A stretch of 64,000 bases of DNA, taken from positions 62,001-126,000 of the forward strand of contig JANSXC010000010.1 of assembly GCA_024743115.1 (NCBI GenBank). Direction: 5' to 3'. Numbering within the stretch: the stretch's first letter is position 1; each line of letters begins with the position of its first letter. Source of the stretch: a bacterium. GTDB taxonomy: Bacteria; Planctomycetota; UBA1135; UBA2386. The position numbers and the translations under genes are program-made. The notes under the pieces were generated by a model. That model was not told the origin of the DNA. It saw nothing but the letters and a program-made list of their open reading frames with translations, and searched no databases. Positions 42,735 through 50,821 of this stretch are shown piece after piece.

Positions 42735-43970
42735 ATGAGCCGTGCGTTGGCTGGCCTGCTCCTGTTCCTGCTCGTTCCGGCGCTGATCGGCACGGCCACG
42801 GCTCAGGGCAAGAACCTGCTGTTCTATGGCAACAGCTACACGTTCTATTCGTTCGGCTATGGCGTCCCCGAGCTCGTCGGGTTGATTGCCGAAGCCGCGG
42901 GCGAACCTTCCCCGACCATCGTGCAGGCACTCGTCGGTGGTTCGAACCTGCAGTTCCATGCGACCGACCCCGCGCAGGTCGCGAAGATCACGACTGGGCT
43001 CGCGCCTGGTCAGACGTGGGACCACGTCATCCTCCAGGAGAACTCGGTCGGCGCGACACCCTACTTCGGTTTCAGTCCGGCGGTGTTCCGCAGCAGCGCG
43101 CGGACGATCCTCGGCAACGTGCGTGTCCACAGCCCCGCGGCGAAGGCGGTGATGTATCAGACCTGGGCGCGCGCCTGGGGTCACATGTACTACCCGTCAC
43201 CGTGGTCCGTTCCGATGGCGATGCACACGATGGTGCGCCAGAACCACGACGTCGCGGTCGCGGATCTCGAGGCCGCGTTCGGCAGCGGCGCCGCGACGAA
43301 GGCCGCCGTCGGTGACGCCGTCGCGTTACTCGAGTGGAGCCCGGCCTGGTATCACCCGGATCGTTCGCATCCGGGTCCCGCGATGACGCTGCTCGCGGCG
43401 ATGTGCATCTACACGTCGATCTACGGTGGTTCGGTGTGCGAAGTCGACCCGGGTTTTCCGAGCGGGCCGATCGCGGCTGCACTCGCGCCTCACGGCATCA
43501 AGCCGGCGACGTGGCATCTGCTGGCCGGGGTCGCGCAACGTTGTGCGACCCCGGCGAACCGCCGGTTTCCGGGATCGGGTGACCACCTGCTGCTGGCAAG
43601 TGCCGTCGACGGTGAAGGGCCGACCGCCTGCCCGAGCAAGCGCGCCACGACCGGGGCCAACATCGATCTGCAGCTCCGCTCGCTCAACGGGATCTACGAC
43701 GGCGCGTTCGGAGCGATGCTGCTGAGCCTGGCTCCGACCGGTTCACCTCCTGGACCGTTGCCGACCTACCCCGAACTGCACCTCGATCCGGCCCGCGTGA
43801 TCGCAACGCCGTTCGCCAGCCTCGACCTGCCGCACACGATGTCCTTCAGCCTGCCTTTCTCGCTGCCGGGTTCTTCGCTGCTCGTGCAAGGGGTGGCGTT
43901 GAAGGCCAGTTCGGCGAGCGGCAACCCGGTGTTCACGGCGACCGACGCCCACGAGCTCGTGCTGTTCTGA
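42735..43970 (+). CDS. Secreted SGNH-type hydrolase-like protein
   Basis: 411 residues with a signal peptide (cleavage near 'GTATAQG'). 'NLLFYGNSYTFYSFGYGVPEL' resembles the SGNH block I with the Ser in 'GNSYT'; 'DHVILQENSVG' is the block with Asn, and 'WYHPDRSHPGPAMTLLAAM' carries the Asp/His pair. So an esterase or carbohydrate-esterase activity is plausible. The last 120 residues are an all-beta tail ('FSLPGSSLLVQGVAL', 'FTATDAHELVL') resembling the C-terminal modules of the kelch proteins. Probably extracytoplasmic. Confidence 0.72.
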   Translation: MSRALAGLLLFLLVPALIGTATAQGKNLLFYGNSYTFYSFGYGVPELVGLIAEAAGEPSPTIVQALVGGSNLQFHATDPAQVAKITTGLAPGQTWDHVILQENSVGATPYFGFSPAVFRSSARTILGNVRVHSPAAKAVMYQTWARAWGHMYYPSPWSVPMAMHTMVRQNHDVAVADLEAAFGSGAATKAAVGDAVALLEWSPAWYHPDRSHPGPAMTLLAAMCIYTSIYGGSVCEVDPGFPSGPIAAALAPHGIKPATWHLLAGVAQRCATPANRRFPGSGDHLLLASAVDGEGPTACPSKRATTGANIDLQLRSLNGIYDGAFGAMLLSLAPTGSPPGPLPTYPELHLDPARVIATPFASLDLPHTMSFSLPFSLPGSSLLVQGVALKASSASGNPVFTATDAHELVLF

Positions 43971-44136
43971 GCGATCGGTTGCCAGATTTCGTCGGTTTTC
44001 GGGCTGCCCGTTCCACTGCGAGTGGCAGGGACAACGACCGGAGCCCGAGCCTGTCCTGGATCCGCTCGGCGTGACGCGTTAGTCACAGGGGCTGTCAGCG
44101 CACCATCGCCCGGATCGATACCACTCTGCACCAGAC

Positions 44137-44541
44137 ATGACCAAGCGGCCGATCAATCCCGCCGATCTCGCTCCGCCGATCGGTTTCCAGCACGGCTGGC
44201 TCGTCGAGTCGGGCGAGCAGCGCACGCTCTATCTCGCGGGGCAGTGCGGCTACGACGCGGCCGGTAAGGTCGAGTCGCCCGGCGATCTCGTGGCGCAGCT
44301 CGATCGGGCGCTCGGCAACATCGGCAGCATCCTGCGTGAGGCGGAGATGACGTTCGAGGACGTGGTGCAGCTCAACTTCTACGTCACGAGTCGCGACGAT
44401 TACGCGCATGCGCGCAAGGCGATCGGCAAGGTGTGGCGACAGCATTGCGGCAAGCACTTCCCGGGCATGGCGATGTTCCAGATCGTCTCGTTGCTCGATC
44501 CCGAGGCGCGCGTCGAGGTGCAGGGGATCGCGGCGCGATGA
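44137..44541 (+). CDS. RidA/YjgF family protein
   Basis: 134 residues of the RidA/YER057c/UK114 fold: 'LYLAGQCGYDAAGKVESPGD', 'QLDRALGNIGSILREAEMTFEDVVQLNFYV' (in parts) and the terminal 'DPEARVEVQGIAAR' with the conserved Arg that binds the enamine carboxylate in deaminating members. RidA removes reactive 2-aminoacrylate-type enamines; the wider family has varied roles. It opens a three-gene unit with ATGA overlaps to a small lipoprotein and a HAD phosphatase. Confidence 0.88.
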   Translation: MTKRPINPADLAPPIGFQHGWLVESGEQRTLYLAGQCGYDAAGKVESPGDLVAQLDRALGNIGSILREAEMTFEDVVQLNFYVTSRDDYAHARKAIGKVWRQHCGKHFPGMAMFQIVSLLDPEARVEVQGIAAR

Positions 44542-44912
44542 ACGTTCGCGAATCCGGAATCCGACCGCTCGCCGCGATCGCGCTGCTCGGGCTGACGGCC
44601 TGCGCGACGGGGGCGCCGCGTGGGGCGCACGACTTCGATGATTCGGCCGGTCGGGCGGAGATCGCGGTGCTCGGCGACGGGTTCGTCCGGTTGGATGGCC
44701 AGCGGGTGCCGCTCGAGGCCGGCATTCTGAGCTTGCGGCAGCGTTTTCGCGCGATGCCGCGCGCCGACCGGGCGCGTTTCGTCGTGGAGCTCTGGCAGAC
44801 GCCGATTCGTGACGACGCTGCGATCAGGCGCGAGGTGGCGGCGGGCTCCAACCGCCTCCTCGACGAGTTCCAGATCATGGGTGTGCTGCAGAGTGAGGTG
44901 CGCTCCAAATGA
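44538..44912 (+). CDS. Small hypothetical lipoprotein
   Basis: 124 residues from ATG 44538, overlapping the RidA stop by 4 bases. The N-terminus is a lipoprotein signal with lipobox 'LTAC' (Cys22). The mature part has a strand-rich start ('IAVLGDGFVRLDGQRVPLEA') and helical remainder ('LRQRFRAMPRADRARFVVEL'); a biopolymer-transport ExbD/TolR-like core is conceivable from 'VRLDGQRVPLE', but no ExbB/TolQ is near. Function unknown. Confidence 0.72.
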   Translation: MNVRESGIRPLAAIALLGLTACATGAPRGAHDFDDSAGRAEIAVLGDGFVRLDGQRVPLEAGILSLRQRFRAMPRADRARFVVELWQTPIRDDAAIRREVAAGSNRLLDEFQIMGVLQSEVRSK

Positions 44913-45595
44913 CAAGTGACCTGCTGCGCTCGCGGGTGCCGCCCGACCTCGTTGTGTTCGACGTCGATGGCACGTTGCACGACACGTTCCAGTGGTGGGC
45001 GCCCGTGATCCGCGCCGGCCTGCAGCGCTTCGCCGCAGCCGAGGGCATGGCGGTCACGATGCCGACCGATACGGAGGCCGAGGCCGTGGTCGGCATGCGG
45101 GACGCCGGCGTGTGGGCGCCGTTCCTGCCCGAAGAGCACAAGCATCGCTGGCATGACCTGCGCGCCGTCGTGCTGCCGATGGAGGTCGACGAGATCAGCT
45201 CGGGCAAGGATTACCTGTTCCCCGGCGTGCGCCAGTTGCTGCCGCATCTGCGGGCGATCGGGGTCGGCACGGCGCTCGCGAGCAACTGCCGCAGTCAGTA
45301 CATGAACGGCATGATGCAGGGGCAGGGGCTCGCGGCGATCAGCGATCACCAGTTCTGTCTCGACTCGGAGAACGTCGACTCCAAGACCGACATGCTGCGG
45401 GAGGCTCAGCGGGTCACCGGGGCCGAGCGCCCGGTCATGGTCGGCGATCGGGAGCCCGACCACGAGGCCGCCGTGGCGCTCGGCTGGCCGTTCATCTGGC
45501 GTGAGAATACGCGTTGCCGAATCGACGACGCGGACCTGATCTGGCGGGGCGACCCGTCCGAACTCCTGATGGCACTGGCGCTTCGGCCGTTCTGA
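44909..45595 (+). CDS. HAD-superfamily phosphatase
   Basis: 228 residues from ATG 44909, overlapping the lipoprotein stop by ATGA. HAD motif I is 'VVFDVDGTLHDTF' (nucleophile Asp and acid Asp), motif II 'ALASNCRSQY', motif III Lys in 'DSKTDMLREA', motif IV 'VMVGDREPDHEAAVALGWP'. The helical cap sits between motifs I and II. It resembles phosphoglycolate phosphatase-type enzymes, but substrate cannot be assigned. It is the last gene of the RidA unit. Confidence 0.88.
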   Translation: MTSDLLRSRVPPDLVVFDVDGTLHDTFQWWAPVIRAGLQRFAAAEGMAVTMPTDTEAEAVVGMRDAGVWAPFLPEEHKHRWHDLRAVVLPMEVDEISSGKDYLFPGVRQLLPHLRAIGVGTALASNCRSQYMNGMMQGQGLAAISDHQFCLDSENVDSKTDMLREAQRVTGAERPVMVGDREPDHEAAVALGWPFIWRENTRCRIDDADLIWRGDPSELLMALALRPF

Positions 45596-45738
45596 CTCGC
45601 CCGTTCCGCGGCTTTTTCCGGGGGTATGATGGGGCATTGGCCCAGGCCCGATTTCGTGGCGGCGGCCGAATCCGAATATCTGCCCGGCCACTGCGCAGGG
45701 TCCCGACGTCACCCATGTTTTCACTAGTAGGCATCGCG

Positions 45739-46134
45739 ATGGAACTCGTTGTCATCGTCGTCGGCATCGCCGTGGTCTGGACGGTTCTGTCGCTCATCGA
45801 ATCGCGTCGCAAGCGGCAGTCCGACAATGCCCGCCTGCTCGAAGAGGCGCTGAAGAATCCGGCGCTCGATCGCGCGACCCTCGAGACGTTGACCTACCAG
45901 CTCACGGGCAAGAAGCCGCTCCGGGCGGAGCCGCCCGGCCGCAGCGGGTTCCTGGCGTTCGTGCTGGCGATTGGTTGGATGGCGCTGTTCACGGGCATTG
46001 GCCTCCTGATCGGGGGCGAGACCGGCAACGATCGTGACATGACGCTGGCTGGCTGGATCGTCGGCCTCAGCGGCTTCGGTTTCGTCACGTATCCGTTCGC
46101 GTTGCGGGAGCTCGAAGGCCGCCGCGCCACGTAG
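45739..46134 (+). CDS. Small membrane protein, paralogue of next gene
   Basis: 131 residues from ATG 45739 (ATG 45715 adds eight; AGTAGG precedes 45739). One N-terminal membrane helix ('LVVIVVGIAVVWTVLSLI'), a short cytoplasmic linker with 'LLEEALKNPALDRATLETLT', then two more helices ('FLAFVLAIGWMALFTGIGLLIGG' in parts, and 'LAGWIVGLSGFGFVTYPF'). Gene order, topology and the 'NPALD..T...L' segment match the next gene, so the two look like a tandem duplication. Function unknown. Confidence 0.65.
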   Translation: MELVVIVVGIAVVWTVLSLIESRRKRQSDNARLLEEALKNPALDRATLETLTYQLTGKKPLRAEPPGRSGFLAFVLAIGWMALFTGIGLLIGGETGNDRDMTLAGWIVGLSGFGFVTYPFALRELEGRRAT

Positions 46135-46189
46135 TTCGCCGCTGCCGCGCGACACCTTCTGAATCCCTCGTCAGCCCCCAGAGGTCACC

Positions 46190-46642
46190 ATGAACAGTGA
46201 AGACATCGCGGTCGTCGGCAGCATCTTCGCCGTAGTCGGCGGCGCCGTCGCGATCGTCAGCGTCCTGGTGACGCGCAACAAGGCGGAGCGCCTCAAGCGC
46301 CTCGAAGTGATGTCCAAGGCGATGGAGAATCCATCGATCGACGAACCTACGCGCCGGCAGTTGCTCGACACGCTCGCCGAGGATCAGCGCCAGTCGTCGG
46401 CGCAATGGAGCATGACGCTCGACAAGCTGCGACGTCTGGGACGCATGATCCTGGTCGCTGGCGGCTGGATCCTCTTCTGCATCGGTGGCGGCATGCTGCT
46501 GCTCGATACCATCGATGTGGTGGACCACATCTGGATGCCGGGCGTGTGGATGACGTTCCTGATCGGGTTCGTTGCCATGACGCTGCCGGTTGCCACGCGC
46601 GAGCTCATGGCGCGCAGCGACCCCGCGCCGGTCGGCGAGTAG
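46190..46642 (+). CDS. Small membrane protein, paralogue of preceding gene
   Basis: 150 residues. N-terminal helix ('IAVVGSIFAVVGGAVAIVSVLV'), a charged segment with 'KAMENPSIDEPTRRQLLDTL' matching 'NPALDRATLETL' in the gene before, then two helices ('MILVAGGWILFCIGGGMLLL', 'WMTFLIGFVAMTLPV'). Same topology and order as 45739..46134, with a 55-base gap. No family recognised; membrane-linked regulatory role is only a guess. Confidence 0.68.
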   Translation: MNSEDIAVVGSIFAVVGGAVAIVSVLVTRNKAERLKRLEVMSKAMENPSIDEPTRRQLLDTLAEDQRQSSAQWSMTLDKLRRLGRMILVAGGWILFCIGGGMLLLDTIDVVDHIWMPGVWMTFLIGFVAMTLPVATRELMARSDPAPVGE

Positions 46643-46690
46643 CGCCGCTCCCCGGGTGACAAGGTCACCCGTTCGGGTTCTGATACCCGC

Positions 46691-47275
46691 GTGACCCTGC
46701 CGCCCGTCGAAGACCTGCAGCGGCGCGCCGTCGAATTGTTCGAACTCTGGCGCGTCCGCGATACCGCGGTCGACGTCGCCTACAACCGTCGGCTGCGTAC
46801 CTGCGCGGGACGGGCGTTCGTGGAGAACGGTCTGATCGAGCTCAATCCCCACGTGCTCGAGGGCGCACCCGAAGAGGTCGACGGGGTGCTCGTGCACGAG
46901 GCGGCTCACGTCGCGGCCTGGCGGTTGTTCGGCAACGCGGCCGAGGCGCACGGCCGGCACTGGCGCGCGCTCATGCGGCTCGCCGGGGCGCCGCCCGACG
47001 TCACGCACGACCTGCCGATTCCGAGTCGACCGAGCGGCACGGTGGGCGCCCGACACCGATCACGGCGGCGATTCTCGTATCTGCGATTCTGCGAAGCGTG
47101 CGGTGACCGCCAGCTGCTGGCGGCGGTGCGCTACGGTCGGTGTCACGGCTGTTCGCGGCGTGACAGCTATCTCGTGCTCCGGGCGCCGGCCTCGGCTGCG
47201 GGCCGCGCTGCGCTCGAACGGATCACACTCGAGGATGCACGCGCGCGCTGCGCCGACATAATGGGGCGAGTCTGA
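46691..47275 (+). CDS. SprT-like zinc metalloprotease
   Basis: 194 residues from GTG 46691. 'GVLVHEAAHVAAWRLFGN' supplies the HExxH-type zinc site and 'EAHGRHWRALMRLAGAPP' the third His, as in SprT/Spartan-like domains. A C-terminal zinc ribbon ('FCEACGDRQLL' ... 'RYGRCHGCSRR') is also typical. Spartan-like proteases can degrade DNA-protein crosslinks; for bacterial SprT-like proteins the role is inferred. Cytoplasmic. It stands next to xdhC without clear functional link. Confidence 0.82.
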   Translation: MTLPPVEDLQRRAVELFELWRVRDTAVDVAYNRRLRTCAGRAFVENGLIELNPHVLEGAPEEVDGVLVHEAAHVAAWRLFGNAAEAHGRHWRALMRLAGAPPDVTHDLPIPSRPSGTVGARHRSRRRFSYLRFCEACGDRQLLAAVRYGRCHGCSRRDSYLVLRAPASAAGRAALERITLEDARARCADIMGRV

Positions 47276-47291
47276 ATGGGCTGCGTCTGAC

Positions 47292-48170
47292 ATGACCGAT
47301 CACGACCTCTTCGAAGCGATCGTCGAACTCCGCCGCGAGGGCATTCCTGCGGCGCTGGCGACGATCGTCGGCACGCGCGGCTCGACCCCGGGTCGGACCT
47401 CGATGCGGCTGCTCGTCCAGGCGGACGGCACGTTCCGCGGCACCGTCGGCGGCGGCTGTCTCGAAGCCGAGGTCTACGACGCGGCGCTTGCGGTCATCGC
47501 GGACGAGCAGCCCCGATCCCTGCAATTCCGCCTGACGGAACAGGATTCTCCGGACAGTGGCCTGATGTGTGGCGGCGAGGTGACGATCTTCGTGGAACCG
47601 ATCACGACCCCGAGTCTCTGGATCTTCGGCGGCGGCCACGTGAGCAAAGCGCTCTGCGAGGTCGCGACCCTCGCGGGCTTTCGCACGACGATCGTCGACG
47701 ATCGCTCGGACTACGCTACGGCCGAGCGGTTTCCGGCGGCCCATGCGACCAGCTCCGAGCCCTATCCGGACGCCGTCGCACGCTTTCCCATCCGTTCGAA
47801 CAGTTACGCGATCGTGGTCACGCGCGGCCATCGCGACGACGGCATCGTGCTCCAGGCGCTCGGTCGGCGCCACGCGGCCGGCGACGAACTGCGGTTCTGC
47901 GGCATGATCGGCAGCAAGACCAAGCAGGCCCTGCTGTTCAAGGAAGCGCGTGCGGCCGGCGTCTCGGACGACTTCCTGGCGACCGTGCGGACCCCGATGG
48001 GGGCGTATCTGGGCGGCAAGACCCACGAGGAGATCGCGGTTTCGGTGGTAGCGGAGCTGATCTCGGTGCGCCGCACGGGCGAGGATCTGGCCAGCAGCTG
48101 GGATCGCAAGCCCCGCAAGGTCCGGGGCGGCCAGGAAGGCGTCCGGGAGCTGCCGGCGGCCGAAGCCTGA
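47292..48170 (+). CDS. XdhC/CoxI family molybdenum-cofactor maturation protein
   Basis: 292 residues. N-terminal XdhC_CoxI block: 'ALATIVGTRGSTPGRTSMRL' and 'GTVGGGCLEAEV'; middle 'GLMCGGEVTIFVEP'; then the Rossmann XdhC_C domain 'LWIFGGGHVSKALCEVATLAGF' and 'GMIGSKTKQALLFKE', 'LGGKTHEEIAVSVVAELI'. XdhC binds molybdenum cofactor, delivers it to xanthine dehydrogenase-type enzymes and aids sulfuration. No molybdenum hydroxylase gene is in the window, so its client is elsewhere. It begins 17 bases after the SprT-like gene. Confidence 0.88.
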   Translation: MTDHDLFEAIVELRREGIPAALATIVGTRGSTPGRTSMRLLVQADGTFRGTVGGGCLEAEVYDAALAVIADEQPRSLQFRLTEQDSPDSGLMCGGEVTIFVEPITTPSLWIFGGGHVSKALCEVATLAGFRTTIVDDRSDYATAERFPAAHATSSEPYPDAVARFPIRSNSYAIVVTRGHRDDGIVLQALGRRHAAGDELRFCGMIGSKTKQALLFKEARAAGVSDDFLATVRTPMGAYLGGKTHEEIAVSVVAELISVRRTGEDLASSWDRKPRKVRGGQEGVRELPAAEA

Positions 48171-48314
48171 CTTTCGGGGTGTCTCGGGCGCCATTCCGCC
48201 CAGATCGCCGAACCTCCGGTGACCTGCGCCGTTGTCACTGCCGAGGCTCGCCGGCATGATGTTTCGCCCTCCCTGAATCCTGGCGACCCCCCTCCCTGAT
48301 CCCGGATATCGCTG

Positions 48315-49355
48315 ATGAAGCTCTTCTGCCTGGCTGCCCTTCTGCTCACCGTCCCGGCCCTCGCCCAGGGCGACAGTATCTTCACCGTCGACGGCAAGAC
48401 CGTCGAGAACGTGATCGTCAAGAGCTGGAACATCCGCCAGATCACGTTCAAGGAAGGCGGCACCGAGCAGACGATGCCGTCGCACAAGGTGGTCCGAGTC
48501 GAGCTCGAGAGCTTCAACGACGTCTTCCGACTCGGCCTGCGCGACTCCGATCTGATGCTGACCAAGGCGCGTGAGCAGCTCAAGGAGAAGGAGGATCTGC
48601 TGGCGCAGATCGGCTTCGTGCGCGCGTCGGCCATGTTCTTCGACGAGAACCGCCCGCAGGAAGCGGTGACCGCGCTCACGGAGCTCGAGAAGGGCATCTC
48701 GGACGCGGGTACGCTGCCGGAGGTCTACCGGCAGAAGTTCGAGTACTACATGGGCATGGGCAAGAAGGGCGCGCGCAACGGCGAGTCCGTCGCCAAGAAG
48801 TACCTGTCCGCGGCGCAGGGCAACGCCTGGTCGCAGGGTTTCGTGATCGAGGCCGAGTTCTTCCAGGCGCTCGCCGGCAGCGTGGCGGGTGGCGACCCGA
48901 AGGCCTACCAGGTCAAACTCGCCGACATCATCCAGCGCGCCGGCGCCGTCAACGCGATGGTCGCCAACCGCGCCAACATCCAGCTCGGCAACAGCTACCT
49001 CGCGACGGACGACAAGGATCGCGCGAAGAAGATCTTCGAGCGCCTCGCCGACAAGGACGGTGTCGACGAGAGCTCGCGCGCCGGGGCCTACCTCGGCATG
49101 GGGCTGCTCACGATGGGTGCCGCGGGCGAGAACAAGGACGAGCACAAGCGAGCGCTGCTGTGGTTCCTGCGGGTCTACCTCGAGACGCGCAACGCGTGGC
49201 CGAGCCTGCAGGCCGAGGCGCTCTACAACGCGGTCCAGGCGGCCGGCAAGTGGCGCGGTCCGGACTACGGCTACATCCAGGCGCGCTGCCGCGGTGTGAT
49301 GAAGGCCGAGTTCCCGGGCTCCAACTGGACCGAGCGCGCGCTCGCGGGCCGCTGA
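48315..49355 (+). CDS. Secreted TPR-like helical protein
   Basis: 346 residues with a signal peptide ('LAALLLTVPALAQ'). Residues 20-75 form a small beta domain ('FTVDGKTVENVIVKSWNIRQ', 'SHKVVRVELESF'), a layout seen in several planctomycete secreted proteins. From about 80 on it is helical and TPR-like ('SAMFFDENRPQEAVTALTEL', 'IQLGNSYLATDDKDRAKKIF', 'AYLGMGLLTMGAAGENKDEH'). Probably periplasmic scaffold; no enzyme motif, no partner evident. Confidence 0.75.
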   Translation: MKLFCLAALLLTVPALAQGDSIFTVDGKTVENVIVKSWNIRQITFKEGGTEQTMPSHKVVRVELESFNDVFRLGLRDSDLMLTKAREQLKEKEDLLAQIGFVRASAMFFDENRPQEAVTALTELEKGISDAGTLPEVYRQKFEYYMGMGKKGARNGESVAKKYLSAAQGNAWSQGFVIEAEFFQALAGSVAGGDPKAYQVKLADIIQRAGAVNAMVANRANIQLGNSYLATDDKDRAKKIFERLADKDGVDESSRAGAYLGMGLLTMGAAGENKDEHKRALLWFLRVYLETRNAWPSLQAEALYNAVQAAGKWRGPDYGYIQARCRGVMKAEFPGSNWTERALAGR

Positions 49356-49425
49356 GACCATGTGACCGGCGACCCCGGCCCCGAGGAACGGGCTGCAGAG
49401 TTCGGATCATGAGGGTCCCGGCGCG

Positions 49426-50085
49426 ATGACCCAGCCTCCAGGGCGGCTGAGCAACCTGCTCTTCTGGGGGCTCTGGCACGTCGTTCGGCTCGTGCTGCGG
49501 CTCTATTGCCGCTTCCGCGTCGAGGGCGAGCTGCCGGCCGGCGCCGTCGTGGTCGTCGCGAATCACGCGTCGTTCGTCGACCCGATCGTCTTGGGAGCGG
49601 CGCTGCCGCGGCGCGTCGTCTTCCTGATGACCGAGGTCGTCTATCGCTCGCGGGCGATGGGCTGGTTCTACCGCTGGAACTGCGCCATTCCGCTGTCGAC
49701 GCGCATGCCCAACCGGGAGTCGATGCGCGCGGCGCGGACGGTACTGCAGCAGGAACGGTCGATCGGGATCTTCCCGGAAGGTGGCATCAGCCGGGACGGC
49801 AAACCGCTGCTCGGCAACCCCGGCGCCGTTTCGCTCGTGCTCAACGAAGGCGTGCCGATCGTGCCCGTCGGAATCGTGGGTACCTACGACGTGTTGCCGC
49901 CCGGTGTGGCGCTGCCGCGCCCGCGCCGCCTGGTCGTGAGGATCGGCGCGCCGATCACGCCTGCGGAACTCGATGCCGTCGGTGGCGGTCGGCGCGAGAA
50001 GCTGCAGAACGCGACTCGGCTGATCATGCAGCGCATCGCGGACCTGACTGGCCACGAGGCGCGCGAAGCCGTGCTTTCGACCTGA
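49426..50085 (+). CDS. plsC: 1-acyl-sn-glycerol-3-phosphate acyltransferase (PlsC-type)
   Basis: 219 residues. Lysophosphatidate acyltransferase motifs: block I 'VVVVANHASFVDPIVLGAAL' (N-H-x-x-x-x-D), block II region 'YRWNCAIPLSTRMPN', block III 'IGIFPEGGISRDGKPLLGNP' and block IV 'NEGVPIVPVGIVGT'. It transfers an acyl group to lysophosphatidate at the membrane face in phospholipid synthesis. A hydrophobic N-terminal stretch ('LLFWGLWHVVRLVLRL') fits membrane attachment. The acyl acceptor is inferred from the family. Confidence 0.87.
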   Translation: MTQPPGRLSNLLFWGLWHVVRLVLRLYCRFRVEGELPAGAVVVVANHASFVDPIVLGAALPRRVVFLMTEVVYRSRAMGWFYRWNCAIPLSTRMPNRESMRAARTVLQQERSIGIFPEGGISRDGKPLLGNPGAVSLVLNEGVPIVPVGIVGTYDVLPPGVALPRPRRLVVRIGAPITPAELDAVGGGRREKLQNATRLIMQRIADLTGHEAREAVLST

Positions 50086-50161
50086 GCGCGTGAGCGCCCG
50101 GTAGTCTGGCCGCCGCGCCCGCTCGCTTCGGAGAGATTTCCGCCGCGATTCGGCGGGGCCG

Positions 50162-50181
50162 GTTCCACCACAGTGTGGAAC
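50162..50181 (+). promoter_or_regulatory. Hairpin enclosing the GTG start of a sigma factor
   Basis: GTTCCAC (50162-50168) and GTGGAAC (50175-50181) are perfect complements around a 6-base loop. The GTG start at 50175 is the first triplet of the 3' arm, so pairing would hide the initiation codon. There is also no clear Shine-Dalgarno. This suggests, but does not prove, translational control. Confidence 0.45.
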
Positions 50182-50792
50182 GCATCGAGGCGTCAGACAA
50201 CGCGGTGACCGATCGACCGGCGGGGGTGCAGGCGCCGGCCGGCGACACTCTGTGCCGGCTGGCCAGGAGCTGCGCGCAGCGGTTTCTGCGGCGGTTCGGC
50301 GACCCGACAACGCGGCTGGAGTTCGACGATCTCGTCCAGGACAGCGCGATCGCGGCGTGGCGCTGGTCGGGCTCCGTGCGCGAGCCGCGTCGGTTTGCGG
50401 CGGCCGTGCGCACGATCGCGCGCCGGCGACGGTCGCGATGGCTGCGCTCCGTTCGCCGGCGGGAAGCAATCGAGAGGGCTGTGGCGGCGAGCGAGCCCGA
50501 GGCGCGTGAGCCCGAGGCGCGCGAGTCCGACGGTGTTGTGATCGCGGGCATCTGTGTGCCGCGTGAATGGTTGTTGCCGCGCCTGGCGACGGCGATCGAC
50601 GCACTGCCGCCGATCGATCGCTGCCTGATCCTCGCGTTCCAGGAGGGCTTTTGCGTGCTCGAGATCGCTGAGCGCTATGGGCTGACCGCAGCCAACGTCA
50701 GGGTGCGGACCCATCGCGCGCGGTCGCGGGTGCGTGAACGGATCGAGGCCGCGGCCCGGTTGGCCGTGCGCCTGGATGAGATCGACGAGTGA
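50175..50792 (+). CDS. ECF-type RNA polymerase sigma factor
   Basis: 205 residues from GTG 50175. Region 2: 'RLEFDDLVQDSAIAAWRWSG' and 'FAAAVRTIARRRRSRWLRSV'. A Glu/Ala-rich linker follows ('EPEAREPEARESDG'). Region 4 is 'IDALPPIDRCLILAFQEGFC' plus HTH 'EIAERYGLTAANVRVRTHRA'. The next gene (TPR protein) starts 30 bases after, or overlaps its stop if GTG 50789 is used; with the following lipoprotein they form a likely operon. A perfect hairpin encloses the start. Confidence 0.85.
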   Translation: MERIEASDNAVTDRPAGVQAPAGDTLCRLARSCAQRFLRRFGDPTTRLEFDDLVQDSAIAAWRWSGSVREPRRFAAAVRTIARRRRSRWLRSVRRREAIERAVAASEPEAREPEARESDGVVIAGICVPREWLLPRLATAIDALPPIDRCLILAFQEGFCVLEIAERYGLTAANVRVRTHRARSRVRERIEAAARLAVRLDEIDE

Positions 50793-50821
50793 AACCCGAA
50801 GACGACGAGGAGAAGAACACG

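Noticed and set aside
44013..44025. Five-bp hairpin CCACT-GCG-AGTGG after the SGNH gene
   Set aside because: Too short, and over 40 bases after the stop; too weak to call a terminator.
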